64,000 nt of DNA, from the NCBI GenBank assembly GCA_963813435.1, contig CAWEYY010000003.1:806001-870000 (forward strand), in the 5' to 3' direction. Below are positions 15,395-23,666 of this stretch, in pieces. The notes beneath the pieces are model-generated. The model worked only from the letters and a program-made list of their open reading frames with translations, made no database searches and was not told where the DNA came from. Position numbers and translations under genes: made by a program. This stretch comes from AC-32 sp963813435. Lineage in GTDB: Bacteria; Actinomycetota; Thermoleophilia; Gaiellales; Gaiellaceae. Each line of letters starts with the position of its first letter. Within the stretch, counting starts at the first letter, position 1.

Positions 15395-16969
15395 CTACTC
15401 CCACTCGATCGTCGAGGGCGGCTTGGACGTGATGTCGAGCACCACGCGGTTGACGGCCGGAACCTCGTTGACGATCCGCGAGGAGATCGTCTCGAGCAGG
15501 TCGTAGGGCAGGCGCGCCCAGTCGGCGGTCATCGCATCGTCACTCGTGACCGCGCGGACCACGATCGGATAGCCGTACGTCCGCTCGTCGCCCTGGACGC
15601 CGACCGAGCGGATCGCCGGCAGCACCGCGAACGACTGCCAGAGCTCACGGTAGAGGCCCGCACGTCGGATCTCCTCGAGCAGGATCGCGTCTGCCTCACG
15701 CAGGATGTCGAGCCGCTCACGCGTGACCTCGCCGATGATCCGGATCGCGAGGCCCGGCCCGGGGAACGGCTGGCGCCACACCATCTGCTCCGGGAGGCCG
15801 AGCTCCTCGCCGACTCGCCGGACCTCGTCCTTGAACAGCAGCCGCAGCGGCTCGACGAGCTCCATCTCCATGTCGGCCGGAAGGCCGCCCACGTTGTGGT
15901 GCGATTTGATCGTCGCGGCGACCGCCGCGTCGCCGCCGGATTCGATCACGTCCGAGTAGAGCGTGCCCTGGACGAGGTAGCGGATCTTCCCGAGCCGATT
16001 CGACTCCGCCTCGAAGACGCGGATGAACTCCTCGCCGACCGCCTTGCGCTTCGCCTCCGGGTCGTCGACGCCGTCCAGGCGGGCGAGGAAACGGTCCTGG
16101 GCCTGGACGTGGACGAGCGGGATGTGGAAGTGGCCCTCGAAGGTCTCGACCACCTGCGTCGCTTCGTCGCGGCGCAGGAGCCCGTGGTCGACGAAGACGC
16201 AGACGAGCTGGTCGCCGACCGCCTTGTGCACGAGCAGCGCGGCGACCGCGGAGTCGACGCCGCCCGAGAGGGCGCAGAGGACGCGGGCGCCGCCGACCTG
16301 GGCCCGGATCCGCTCGACCTGCTCCTCGATCACCGCCGCGGCCGTCCAGGACGGAGGAGCGCCGGCGACCGTGTAGAGGAAGTTCTTCAGGAGGTCGGTG
16401 CCGTGCGGCGTGTGGACGACCTCGGGGTGGAACTGCACGCCGTAGAGCTTGCGGCCGGGATCCTCGAAGGCCGCGATCGGCGCGGCTTGCGAGCCGGCGG
16501 TGACGCGTGAGCCCTCGGGTGGCGCGGTCACCGAGTCGCGATGGCTCATCCAGCCGGTCTGTTCGCGCGGCAGGCCCTCGAAAAGCTCGCTCTCCTGGGC
16601 GACGACGTCGGTCTTGCCGAATTCCGAGACGCCGGTCCGCTCGACCTTCCCGCCGAGCTCCTGCGCCATCAGCTGCATGCCGTAGCAGATGCCGAGCGTG
16701 GGCACGCCGAGCTCGAAGAGCTCCGGATCGACGTGCGGCGCGTTGTCCGCATACACGGAGGCAGGCCCGCCGGAGAGAACGAGCGCACGCGGGTTCCGCG
16801 CACGCGCCTCGGCCGGGGTGATCGAGTGCGGGACGAGCTCCGAGTAGACGCGGCACTCGCGCACGCGGCGCGCGATCAGCTGGGCGTACTGGCCGCCGAG
16901 GTCGAGGACGAGGACCGGGCGCTCCTCCGGGCCGGGCTCGGCTGCCGGAAGAGGGACGACCTCGCCCAC
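15395..16969 (-). CDS. guaA: GMP synthase (glutamine-hydrolysing)
   Basis: A 524-residue enzyme making GMP from XMP. The class I glutaminase domain has C95 in GICYGMQ and the His-Glu pair in GVQFHPEV near 178. The ATP-pyrophosphatase domain has the PP-loop LSGGVDS near 237, and the C-terminal dimerisation domain ends with the family VVLDITSKPPSTIEWE. The start is the GTG at 16969, which overlaps the guaB3 stop (TAGTG); the long open frame further upstream is antisense noise. It is coupled to guaB3. Confidence 0.96.
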   Translation of the reverse strand: MGEVVPLPAAEPGPEERPVLVLDLGGQYAQLIARRVRECRVYSELVPHSITPAEARARNPRALVLSGGPASVYADNAPHVDPELFELGVPTLGICYGMQLMAQELGGKVERTGVSEFGKTDVVAQESELFEGLPREQTGWMSHRDSVTAPPEGSRVTAGSQAAPIAAFEDPGRKLYGVQFHPEVVHTPHGTDLLKNFLYTVAGAPPSWTAAAVIEEQVERIRAQVGGARVLCALSGGVDSAVAALLVHKAVGDQLVCVFVDHGLLRRDEATQVVETFEGHFHIPLVHVQAQDRFLARLDGVDDPEAKRKAVGEEFIRVFEAESNRLGKIRYLVQGTLYSDVIESGGDAAVAATIKSHHNVGGLPADMEMELVEPLRLLFKDEVRRVGEELGLPEQMVWRQPFPGPGLAIRIIGEVTRERLDILREADAILLEEIRRAGLYRELWQSFAVLPAIRSVGVQGDERTYGYPIVVRAVTSDDAMTADWARLPYDLLETISSRIVNEVPAVNRVVLDITSKPPSTIEWE

Positions 16970-18126
16970 TACCCCATCCCGACCTTTTGGGCCTGCTGGA
17001 GCGACTTGCCCTCGGTCTTGATCGACGGCGCGAGCATCACCTCGGCCTTCTGGAAGTCGTGCACCGACTCGTAGCCGCAGGTGGCCATCGACGTGCGCAG
17101 CGCTCCCATGAGGTTGAGCGTCCCGTCGTTCTCGCGCGCGGGCCCGATCACGATCTCCTCGAGGGTGGCGTTCTGCTCGACGGCCACGCGGGCACCGCGC
17201 GGAAGCGTCGGGTGGAAGGTCGCCATGCCCCAGTGGAAGCCGCGTCCGGGCGCCTCTTTGGCGCGCGCGAGCGGCGAGCCGACCATGACCGCGTCGGCGC
17301 CACAGGCGATCGCCTTGGCGATGTCGCCCCCGGTGCGCATGCCTCCGTCCGCGATCACGTTCACGTACTTGCCGGTCTCGAGCAGATGCTGAACGCGCGC
17401 GGCCGCCGCGTCGGCGATGGCCGTGGCCTGCGGGACGCCGACGCCCAGGACGCCTCGGGTCGTGCACGCCTGGCCCGGGCCGACGCCTACGAGCACGCCC
17501 TCGGCCCCGGTGCGCATCAGGTGGAGCGCGGTCTGGTACGAGGCGCAGCCGCCGACGATCACGGGCACCGGAAGCTCGGAGATGAACTCCTTCAGGTTCA
17601 ACGCCCGGCCGTTCGAGGAGACATGCTCGGCGGAGACGACGGTTCCCTGGATGACGAGGACGTCGAGGCCCGCGTCGAGCGCCACCTCGTAGTACTCGCG
17701 GACTCGCTGCGGCGTCAGGGAGCCGGCCGCGAGGACGCCGCCCTCCTTGATCTCGCGGATGCGCGCCTCGATCAGCTTCGGGTCGACCGGGCGCGAGTAG
17801 ATCTCCTGCATGCCGGCCGTTGCGCGCGCCTTGGTCAGTTTCGAAACCTTGTCGAGCTGGCGGTCGGCGTCCTTGTAGCGGGTGAAGATGCCCTCGAGGT
17901 TGAGGACGCCGAGGCCGCCGAGCTTGCCGAGCTCGATCGCGGTCTGCGGCGAGACGACGCCGTCCATCGCGGAGGCGAGAAGCGGGAGCTCGAGCAGGTG
18001 CGGGCCGAGCTTCCAGCCGATGTCCACGTCCTGGGGGTCTCGCGTGCGCCTCGACGGCACGATCGCGATGTCGTCGAACCCGTAAGCCTGACGGGCTTTC
18101 TTGCCTCGGCCGATCTCGATCTCCAC
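16969..18126 (-). CDS. guaB3: GuaB3 family IMP dehydrogenase-related protein
   Basis: A 385-residue TIM-barrel protein of the IMPDH/GMPR group that lacks the CBS pair. The catalytic loop GPGQACTTRG puts the conserved cysteine at 221; ADGGMRTGGDIAKAIACGAD and VMVGSPLA bind phosphate. The length and N-terminus (VEIEIGRGKKARQAYGFDDI) match the actinobacterial GuaB3 type. Some GuaB3 proteins have been shown or proposed to oxidise IMP; a separate guaB is expected elsewhere. It starts with GTG at 18126 after GGGGAG and is followed immediately by guaA. Confidence 0.9.
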   Translation of the reverse strand: MEIEIGRGKKARQAYGFDDIAIVPSRRTRDPQDVDIGWKLGPHLLELPLLASAMDGVVSPQTAIELGKLGGLGVLNLEGIFTRYKDADRQLDKVSKLTKARATAGMQEIYSRPVDPKLIEARIREIKEGGVLAAGSLTPQRVREYYEVALDAGLDVLVIQGTVVSAEHVSSNGRALNLKEFISELPVPVIVGGCASYQTALHLMRTGAEGVLVGVGPGQACTTRGVLGVGVPQATAIADAAAARVQHLLETGKYVNVIADGGMRTGGDIAKAIACGADAVMVGSPLARAKEAPGRGFHWGMATFHPTLPRGARVAVEQNATLEEIVIGPARENDGTLNLMGALRTSMATCGYESVHDFQKAEVMLAPSIKTEGKSLQQAQKVGMG

Positions 18127-18152
18127 GCGGCTTCTCCCCTCTAATGCACCGA

Positions 18153-18181
18153 GGCCCAGGCGCCTTCTAGGTGCCTGGGCC
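18153..18181 (-). promoter_or_regulatory. strong hairpin in the guaB3 leader
   Basis: GGCCCAGGCGCC (18153-18164) and GGTGCCTGGGCC (18170-18181) form a 12-bp stem with one mismatch and a 5-base loop. It ends 27 bases before the guaB3 GTG. It could be an attenuator or mRNA stabiliser for the guanine operon, or the terminator of the upstream minus-strand gene. No U tract follows on the minus strand. Confidence 0.4.
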
Positions 18182-18260
18182 CGAAAATCAGCTCACTTTC
18201 GTCTCGCAATTGGCACGCGATCGTACCACCGCGCCTGGACAACAAGCGGTTCTCGCGGCA

Positions 18261-18311
18261 GGACGTGTCCCAGGGACTGTCCCTCGGACACGGCTGGAAC
18301 GGCCGTGTCCG
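18261..18311 (+). repeat. GTGTCCCAGGGAC palindromic repeat, intergenic copy
   Basis: GTGTCCCAGGGAC-T-GTCCCTCGGACAC (18265-18291) is a 13-bp inverted repeat with one mismatch. Its right arm can alternatively pair as CGGACACGGC with GCCGTGTCCG (18285-18294 with 18302-18311). The whole 51-base block resembles 20963-21013 at most positions. It is a REP-like element of unknown role in the guaB3 upstream gap. Confidence 0.7.
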
Positions 18312-18334
18312 CCCTGGCAGGCGCGCCGCCGAGC

Positions 18335-19828
18335 CTAGCGGCGGCGGAAGTACGGAACGCAGAACGCGTTCGGGCAGTGCATCGACGCGACGGAGTTACC
18401 CGAGACGTCGCGGTACGTGATGAACGGCAGGCCGTCCGCCCCGATCGTGATCGACGTGTTCTGGCCGACGTCCCCGGGCTTGTCGACGGTGGTCGTCGTC
18501 GCGGAGCTGCAGAGGACGTTCGAGCAGTGCGCCACCTTGAGGTCCTGGGTCGCGCCGCTGTTGTCGTAGTAGCTGATCACCGCGAGCCCGTCCGGGCCGA
18601 CGGTGTTCGACGTGTACTGGCCGACCAGCGCCGTCGAGTCGACCGTGTAGCTCGACGCCGTCGTGCACGCCATATCGGAGCAGTGGGCGACCTTGAGGTT
18701 GGCCGCGGCGTTGTCGAAGTAGCTGACCAGCCCGAGCCCGTCGGAGCCGATCGTGATCGAGCTGTCCGCGCCGACCGCGAAGGACGGGTCGATCGTGTTC
18801 GCGACGAAGGACGTGCAGTCGGCCGCCGTGCAGTGTGCGACCTTGAGGTTGTTGTTCGTCGTGTCGCGATAGCTGATGAGCGGCAGCCCGTCGACGCCGG
18901 TCGTGATCGAAGCCGAGCGCCCGACGTTCCCCGTGGTATCGACCGGTGTCGTCGAGAAGGCCGTGCACGCGGTGTTCGAGCAGTGAGCGACGTCAAGATC
19001 GAGGGTCGTCGCGTCGAAGTAGGCGACCGCCCCGAGCCCGTCCGCGCCGACGGTGATCGAGACCTGGTCGTCGCCGACGTGCCCGGTCGAATCGACCGTC
19101 GTGCTCACGGCGCTCGAGCACGTGAGGTTTGTGCAGTGGGCGACTTTGAGGTTCCCGCTCGTCCCGTCGATGTACGCGATCAGCCCGAGGCCGTCGGCGC
19201 CGATCGTCGCGGACGGGTAGCGGCCGACGTTGCCGGTCGAGTCGATCACCGTGCTCGTGGACGAGGCGCACGTGTAGTCGCCGCAGTGGACGACCTTGAG
19301 GTCGCTGTCGGTCGTGTCGTAGACGGCCACGAGTGGATAGCCGTCGGCGCCCGAGACGGCCGAGGAGAACGCCGAGTTCGAGCTGAGTGTCTTCCGCGCG
19401 AGCCCGTTGCGGTTGAGGTTCAGCGGGCCGACGCCGCCGGGTGCGCCGACCGGGCCCTGCGGGCCGGCCGGGCCCTGCGGCCCGAGCGGGCCTGTTGCGC
19501 CCTTGGCGCCGGGGAAGCCCTGCAGGCCACGCGCGCCCTGCGGGCCGGCGGGGCCTGGAGGCCCTTGCGCGCCTTCCTTTCCGGGCAGGCCGACGCCGCC
19601 GTTCGGCAGCACCGACTTCGGAAACTTTCCGCCCTTGCCGAGCGGAAACAGCCTGCCGGCTTTGGGCTTCTTGGATGCCTTTATCCCACCGACCTTGCCG
19701 GCGTTCTTCGCGAAGAGCGCCACCCGCGTGACCTTCTGCACGGCTGCGCCGCCGAGCGGCGTCATGCCGAGCACGGCGACGAGAAGTGCGGCCGCAGACA
19801 GCGCCACAGGCAGGGCCGGGCGATTCAT
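18335..19828 (-). CDS. secreted collagen-like protein with cysteine-containing repeats
   Basis: A 497-residue exported protein with an N-terminal hydrophobic signal/anchor (residues 5-28). A lysine-rich stretch follows, then 19 uninterrupted Gly-X-Y collagen triplets at 80-134. The remainder is about eight tandem units of 45-48 residues of the form GADGLxxISYxDxxxxxLKVAHCxxxxC...TVDSTGxVG. Each unit has a HC-x4-C pair that could form a disulfide, and the strand pattern suggests a beta-propeller or solenoid. It resembles surface adhesins or filament proteins. The start is ATG. No partner gene is obvious. Confidence 0.85.
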   Translation of the reverse strand: MNRPALPVALSAAALLVAVLGMTPLGGAAVQKVTRVALFAKNAGKVGGIKASKKPKAGRLFPLGKGGKFPKSVLPNGGVGLPGKEGAQGPPGPAGPQGARGLQGFPGAKGATGPLGPQGPAGPQGPVGAPGGVGPLNLNRNGLARKTLSSNSAFSSAVSGADGYPLVAVYDTTDSDLKVVHCGDYTCASSTSTVIDSTGNVGRYPSATIGADGLGLIAYIDGTSGNLKVAHCTNLTCSSAVSTTVDSTGHVGDDQVSITVGADGLGAVAYFDATTLDLDVAHCSNTACTAFSTTPVDTTGNVGRSASITTGVDGLPLISYRDTTNNNLKVAHCTAADCTSFVANTIDPSFAVGADSSITIGSDGLGLVSYFDNAAANLKVAHCSDMACTTASSYTVDSTALVGQYTSNTVGPDGLAVISYYDNSGATQDLKVAHCSNVLCSSATTTTVDKPGDVGQNTSITIGADGLPFITYRDVSGNSVASMHCPNAFCVPYFRRR

Positions 19829-19872
19829 CGCTGTGTCTGTATCGACGGGTGAGCGGTTTCTCTTAAGGCGGG

Positions 19873-20829
19873 CTACTCGCCCGCGACCGGCTCGAGATCG
19901 GCCACGTTGACGCCCGCGACGAGCTGTCCCGCGTCGCGCGGCTCGAACCGGCCCGCGCCGATCTGCATCGTGGAGGCCGCTCCGGCAGCCACCGCCGCCT
20001 TGAGAGCCTCCTCGTCGGAGCGCTCCTCGAGCCGCGCGGCCACGAATCCCGCGAGTAGCACGTCGCCCGAACCGACCGCAGAGACCGGATCCATCCGGGG
20101 GGCGAGCGCGCGGTATCGCCGTGGCTCTCGCTCCGAGCGCAGGAGCGCCCAGCAGCCCGACTCGCGGGTGATGAGCACGTTGCGCGCCCCGAGCTCGGCG
20201 ATCGCGTCGAGGCCGGTGAGGAAGTCGTCGTCGTCGTGGAACTCCTGGCCGACGAGCCCTTCCGCCTCGCGTTCGTTCGGGGAGACGAGGAACGGCTCGG
20301 CCTGGGTTCCGAGGCGGAACGGCTCGCCCTCGCAGTCGAGCACGGTGAGCACGCCGCGGCGGTTCAGCTCGCGGATCGCTTCGGCGTAGAAGCCGTCCTC
20401 GATGCCGCGCGGGAGCGAGCCGGCGAAGATCACGTAGTCGGCGCCGCGCGAGAGGTAGGTCAGCTTCTCCAGCATCGTCTCGAGCTCATCGGCGTCCACG
20501 TGCGGCCCCCACTCATTGACCTCGGTGTAGCTGCCGCCGGTCGGGTCGACGATCGCGGTCGAGGTGCGCGACTCGCCCTCGATCCGGACGAAGTCGTTCA
20601 GGATCGCCTCGGCCGTCAGGGCCTCGACGATGCGCGTGCCGGTCTGGCCGCCCGCGAGCCCGGTGGCAACGACGGGGACGCCGAAGCGCTTCAGCGCGCG
20701 CGCGATGTTGATCCCCTTGCCGCCGGCGAGCGTGAGCCCGTCCGAGGCCCGGTGGCGCTGGCCGCGCTGGAAGTTCGGGACCGTCAGCGTCCGGTCGATC
20801 GCGGCGTTCATCGTGACCGTCACGATCAC
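19873..20829 (-). CDS. PfkB family 1-phosphofructokinase / hexose kinase
   Basis: A 318-residue ribokinase-fold sugar kinase. The N-terminal VTMNAAIDRTL and the GGKGINIARAL motif near 38 are typical of the 1-phosphofructokinase/tagatose-6-phosphate kinase branch. The C-terminal GSGDVLLAGF carries the catalytic aspartate and ATP anion hole. No fructose PTS genes are next to it, so the exact sugar phosphate is open. The GTG start at 20829 overlaps the stop of the carboxypeptidase gene (GTGA); the frame upstream of this is not family-like. Confidence 0.88.
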   Translation of the reverse strand: MIVTVTMNAAIDRTLTVPNFQRGQRHRASDGLTLAGGKGINIARALKRFGVPVVATGLAGGQTGTRIVEALTAEAILNDFVRIEGESRTSTAIVDPTGGSYTEVNEWGPHVDADELETMLEKLTYLSRGADYVIFAGSLPRGIEDGFYAEAIRELNRRGVLTVLDCEGEPFRLGTQAEPFLVSPNEREAEGLVGQEFHDDDDFLTGLDAIAELGARNVLITRESGCWALLRSEREPRRYRALAPRMDPVSAVGSGDVLLAGFVAARLEERSDEEALKAAVAAGAASTMQIGAGRFEPRDAGQLVAGVNVADLEPVAGE

Positions 20830-21944
20830 GTAACCCACCCCCACATGTGGTGGAGGGTACGCGTCCCGTACCACGTCACGCGGCCGCCGAGGCCCGGGCG
20901 TCCGACCGAGCGGGCGGCGACCAGCGGCGCGACCGCGATCAGACGGCCGCGCTGGTAGATCTGGACGTGTCCCAGGGACTGTCCCCGGGACACGGGCAAA
21001 GCGGCCGCGTCCAGGGCGACGACGCGGCGGACGAGGGGCTCGCCGACCCGCGCCATCGGCGCGAGAGAGCGCGTCGCGACAAGCGCCACAGGCCTGCGCC
21101 CGTAGCCCACCTCGGCCGTTGCGTACGTCGCGCCCTTGCGCACCGCCGCGACCTGCACGAACTGCGAGAAGCCCCAGTCGAGCAGCTTGACGAGATCGCC
21201 GTTGCGGGTCGACCGGTCCGGGCTGCCGAGCAGCGTCGCGTAGATCGAGACCCCGCGCCGGTGCGCGGCCGCGACCTCGTTCCAGCCCGCCGCGTCCGTG
21301 TGCCCCGTCTTGACACCGAAGATCCCGGGGTAGCTGTAGAGCAGGTCGTTCCAGGTGCGCAGGACGCGCCTGCCCGAGATGGTCGCCGTCCGCTGCCGCA
21401 CGATCTGGCGCACGATCGGATGGCGCATCAGCAGCCGGGCCAGGAATGTGACATCGCGCGCGCTCGAGACGTGGCCGGGCGCGTCGAGCCCGTCGGGCCT
21501 GACGAAGTGCGTGTCGCGAAGGCCGAGCTGCCGGGCCTTGGCGTTCATCATCGCGACGAAGCGCGCCTGGTTGCCGTGGCCGACGTAGGAGGCCAGCGCG
21601 TCCGCCGCGTCGTTCGCGCTCGCGATCAGCGCGGCCTCGAGCAGCTCGCGCACGGTCAGGCGGTCGCCCGCGGCGAGTCCCGCAGAGGACTCGCCGACCT
21701 CGGCCGCCTGAGGATTGACCGTGACCACGTCGTCAGGCGTCGCGTGCTCGAGCGTCAGCAGGATCGTCATCAGCTTCGTGATGCTCGCGATCGGGACGCG
21801 TCTCTGGGCGGCGTGGGACAGCAGCACCTCGCCCGTGGCGCCGTTCTCGACCACCCAGGCACGGCCCGTCACGTGGGGCGGGGCGGCGAGGACCGGGGCG
21901 GCGAGGGCGAGGGTCGCGGCGATCGCGACCAGGCAGTACTTCAC
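20826..21944 (-). CDS. dacA: serine-type D-Ala-D-Ala carboxypeptidase (PBP5/DacA family)
   Basis: A 372-residue exported penicillin-binding protein. It has a signal peptide at residues 1-20 (CLVAIAATLALAAPVLAAPP). The active-site motifs are S54-x-x-K57 (ASITK), S109-A-N111 and K212-T-G214. It trims the terminal D-Ala of peptidoglycan stem peptides. The C-terminal domain (about 275-372) is PBP5_C-like. Residues 317-327 (PVSRGQSLGHV) are encoded by a palindromic repeat that also occurs in an intergenic region at 18.26 kb, so a mobile repeat appears to have entered this reading frame without breaking it. Starts with GTG. Confidence 0.93.
   Translation of the reverse strand: MKYCLVAIAATLALAAPVLAAPPHVTGRAWVVENGATGEVLLSHAAQRRVPIASITKLMTILLTLEHATPDDVVTVNPQAAEVGESSAGLAAGDRLTVRELLEAALIASANDAADALASYVGHGNQARFVAMMNAKARQLGLRDTHFVRPDGLDAPGHVSSARDVTFLARLLMRHPIVRQIVRQRTATISGRRVLRTWNDLLYSYPGIFGVKTGHTDAAGWNEVAAAHRRGVSIYATLLGSPDRSTRNGDLVKLLDWGFSQFVQVAAVRKGATYATAEVGYGRRPVALVATRSLAPMARVGEPLVRRVVALDAAALPVSRGQSLGHVQIYQRGRLIAVAPLVAARSVGRPGLGGRVTWYGTRTLHHMWGWVT
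20963..21013 (+). repeat. GTGTCCCAGGGAC palindromic repeat, copy inside dacA
   Basis: GTGTCCCAGGGAC-T-GTCCCCGGGACAC spans 20967-20993, within a 51-base block similar to 18261-18311 (shared GGACGTGTCCCAGGGACTGT start and CGGCCG near the end). It lies fully within the dacA coding sequence and keeps the frame. Confidence 0.7.
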
Positions 21945-21961
21945 GGGGCGGCGATTCTAGG

Positions 21962-22279
21962 TCAGCGCACGCGGATCCGCTGGCCGATCGTGAGCGAGTT
22001 CGGCTCGACGCCGGGGTTGAGCAGGAGCAGCGCGTCGACGGTCGTGTCGAAGCGAAGCGCAACGTCGCTCAGCGTCTCGCCCGAGCGCAGCCGATAGAAC
22101 TGCGCCCGGCCTCGACGCGTCGTCGTCGTGACGGCGGCCGTGGTCGCTGCGGACGTCGTCGACGGAGACGACTTCTCCTGCAGCCCCTCGCGCACGAGCA
22201 GCACGGCGATCGTCACCGCGGCCAGGAACGCCACAGGGGCCCCGTACCGCTTGAACTCGGCCTTCCAGCCGCGTGACAC
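21962..22279 (-). CDS. membrane-anchored LysM domain protein
   Basis: A 105-residue protein with a short cytoplasmic N-terminus and one transmembrane segment at about 14-30. A Ser/Thr-rich linker at 38-55 follows, then a single C-terminal LysM domain (about 60-105: YRLRSGETLSDVALRF, then LLLLNPGVEPNSLTIGQRIRV). LysM binds N-acetylglucosamine in peptidoglycan. It starts with GTG three bases after the pyrF stop and lies just before dacA, fitting a role at the cell wall. Confidence 0.88.
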   Translation of the reverse strand: MSRGWKAEFKRYGAPVAFLAAVTIAVLLVREGLQEKSSPSTTSAATTAAVTTTTRRGRAQFYRLRSGETLSDVALRFDTTVDALLLLNPGVEPNSLTIGQRIRVR

Positions 22280-22282
22280 CGC

Positions 22283-23200
22283 TCACCAGCCCGATGCGGC
22301 CCAGACCTCGCGCCGGAGGCGAGCCGCCTCGCCGGCCGCGGCTGTCCGCCAGTCCTCGCCGCTCGAGCGGAAGGCGTAGAGGACGCTGCGGGACGCGCTC
22401 GGAAGCGCGCTCGCCGGCCCGCTCGTGAACGCGCGAGCCAGGTCGGCCGGCGTCGCGCCCTGCGCCCCGATCCCCGGGAGCAGGATGACGGCCTGCGGCA
22501 TCAGGCGGCGCGCTTCGCCGATCGCGCGCGGGTGCGTCGCGCCCACGACCGCACCGACGCTCGAAAGCCCGCGGCTTCCGACGAGGTCCTCGCCGAGCTC
22601 GTGCACCATCCCCGCAACCTGCTGCCAGAGCGGCCGGCCGTCCGACAGGGAGAGGTCCTGGACGTCGGCGCCGCCCTCGTTCGACGTCTTCACGACGCAG
22701 AAGAGCCCCGCCCCATGGCGCCGGCAGGAGGCGAGGTACGGCTCGAGCGAATCGCGTCCGAGATAGACGTTGACGGTCATCGCGTCCGCGATCGGCGGCT
22801 CCTCTCCGCGCGGATCGAGGTAAGCCGCCGCGTACGCGCGGGACGTCGAGCCGATGTCTCCCCGCTTCGCGTCCGCGATCACGAGCAGTCCCGCCGCGCG
22901 CGCATATCGACAGACGTCTTCGAACGCCTCGATCCCCGGAGCTCCGAGAGCCTCGAAGAACGCGAGCTGCGGCTTGACGCCGACGACGTGTGGCGCCACC
23001 GCGTCCACGATCCCGCGGCAGAAGCGCGCACACCCGTCCGCGGTCGCCGAGAGGTCGAACTGCGAGTCGCCGACGAGCTCGACCGGGAGCAGGTCCGGCC
23101 TCGGGTCGAGCCCGACGAGGAGCTGCGTGTGCTTCCGCTCGACCGCCTCGGCCAGCCTGTCAGGAAACAACGAGGTTGCGACGGCCGGCTCGGCGCTCAC
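22283..23200 (-). CDS. pyrF: orotidine-5'-phosphate decarboxylase (type 2)
   Basis: A 305-residue OMP decarboxylase that produces UMP. The catalytic DAKRGD motif near residue 109 and the N-terminal LLVGLDPRPDLLP are diagnostic. The length, the PGIGAQGATPADLARAF phosphate-binding segment and the weak similarity to the short E. coli-type enzyme place it in the longer type-2 (mycobacterial-like) subfamily. It starts with GTG at 23200. The gene order pyrE - HU - pyrF on the minus strand groups two late steps of UMP synthesis. Confidence 0.95.
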   Translation of the reverse strand: MSAEPAVATSLFPDRLAEAVERKHTQLLVGLDPRPDLLPVELVGDSQFDLSATADGCARFCRGIVDAVAPHVVGVKPQLAFFEALGAPGIEAFEDVCRYARAAGLLVIADAKRGDIGSTSRAYAAAYLDPRGEEPPIADAMTVNVYLGRDSLEPYLASCRRHGAGLFCVVKTSNEGGADVQDLSLSDGRPLWQQVAGMVHELGEDLVGSRGLSSVGAVVGATHPRAIGEARRLMPQAVILLPGIGAQGATPADLARAFTSGPASALPSASRSVLYAFRSSGEDWRTAAAGEAARLRREVWAASGW

Positions 23201-23241
23201 GCTTCGGAGGCTACCGCCCGCTGCGGCCGGGCACTAGGCCC

Positions 23242-23278
23242 GAAAAACAACGAGCCCCCACCGTGAGGAGGGGGCTCG
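23242..23278 (-). terminator. intrinsic terminator of the HU gene
   Basis: CGAGCCCCC (23251-23259) and GGGGGCTCG (23270-23278) form a perfect 9-bp stem with a 10-base loop. On the minus strand it is followed at once by TTGTTTTT, the classical U tract. It ends the HU transcript before pyrF. Confidence 0.9.
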
Positions 23279-23304
23279 GTCGAGCTTGGACGTTCCCCGG
23301 GGTC

Positions 23305-23601
23305 CTAGTAGCCCCCGCCGCCTCCGCTCTTCACGGCCTGCTTCAGCGTGCTGCCAGCGGAAAACTTCGGCACCGTGGCCGCCGGGATCGTCACCTTCTC
23401 GGTCGGGTTCCGAGGGTTGACGCCCTGGCGCTCCTTCCGGTACTGCGTCGAGAACTTCCCGAACCCGGTGAAGTTGATCTCGCCGCCCGAACTGAGGACG
23501 CCGGTGATCGACTCGAGCACGGCGTCGACCGCTTCGCCGGCTTCCTTCCTCGTCATGTTCGCCTTCGACGCCACGCGATCCACGAACTCCTGCTTCGTCA
23601 C
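23305..23601 (-). CDS. hup: HU family DNA-binding protein
   Basis: A 98-residue histone-like protein. It has the family N-terminus MTKQEFVDRVASKANMT, the core GGEINFTGFGKFSTQYR, and the DNA-binding beta-arm region GVNPRNPTEKVTIPAATVPKFSAG. It ends in a short glycine tail (SGGGGGY) rather than the lysine-rich tail of mycobacterial HupB. It starts with GTG after AAGGAG. It has its own promoter-like boxes upstream and its own terminator, so it is probably a strongly expressed single gene between pyrE and pyrF. Confidence 0.96.
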   Translation of the reverse strand: MTKQEFVDRVASKANMTRKEAGEAVDAVLESITGVLSSGGEINFTGFGKFSTQYRKERQGVNPRNPTEKVTIPAATVPKFSAGSTLKQAVKSGGGGGY

Positions 23602-23637
23602 GTCCGCTCCTTCCTGGAGGTTCTGATCGGTTGAAAG

Positions 23638-23666
23638 ACCCTAACAGTTGCGCGCTTTCCGCTCAA
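23638..23666 (-). promoter_or_regulatory. candidate housekeeping promoter for the HU gene
   Basis: On the minus strand TTGAGC (23661-23666) and TAGGGT (23638-23643) are separated by 17 bases. Transcription would start about 30 bases before the HU GTG. The -35 box overlaps the pyrE stop codon. Confidence 0.45.

Noticed and set aside
18335..19340. CRISPR or tandem DNA repeat array
   Set aside because: The periodicity of about 140 bases reflects protein repeats in one reading frame with strong sequence drift, not direct repeats with spacers.
18101..19852. 583-codon plus-strand frame opposite the collagen-like gene
   Set aside because: It is a shadow of the repeat-rich minus-strand gene; its apparent repeats mirror that gene's repeats.
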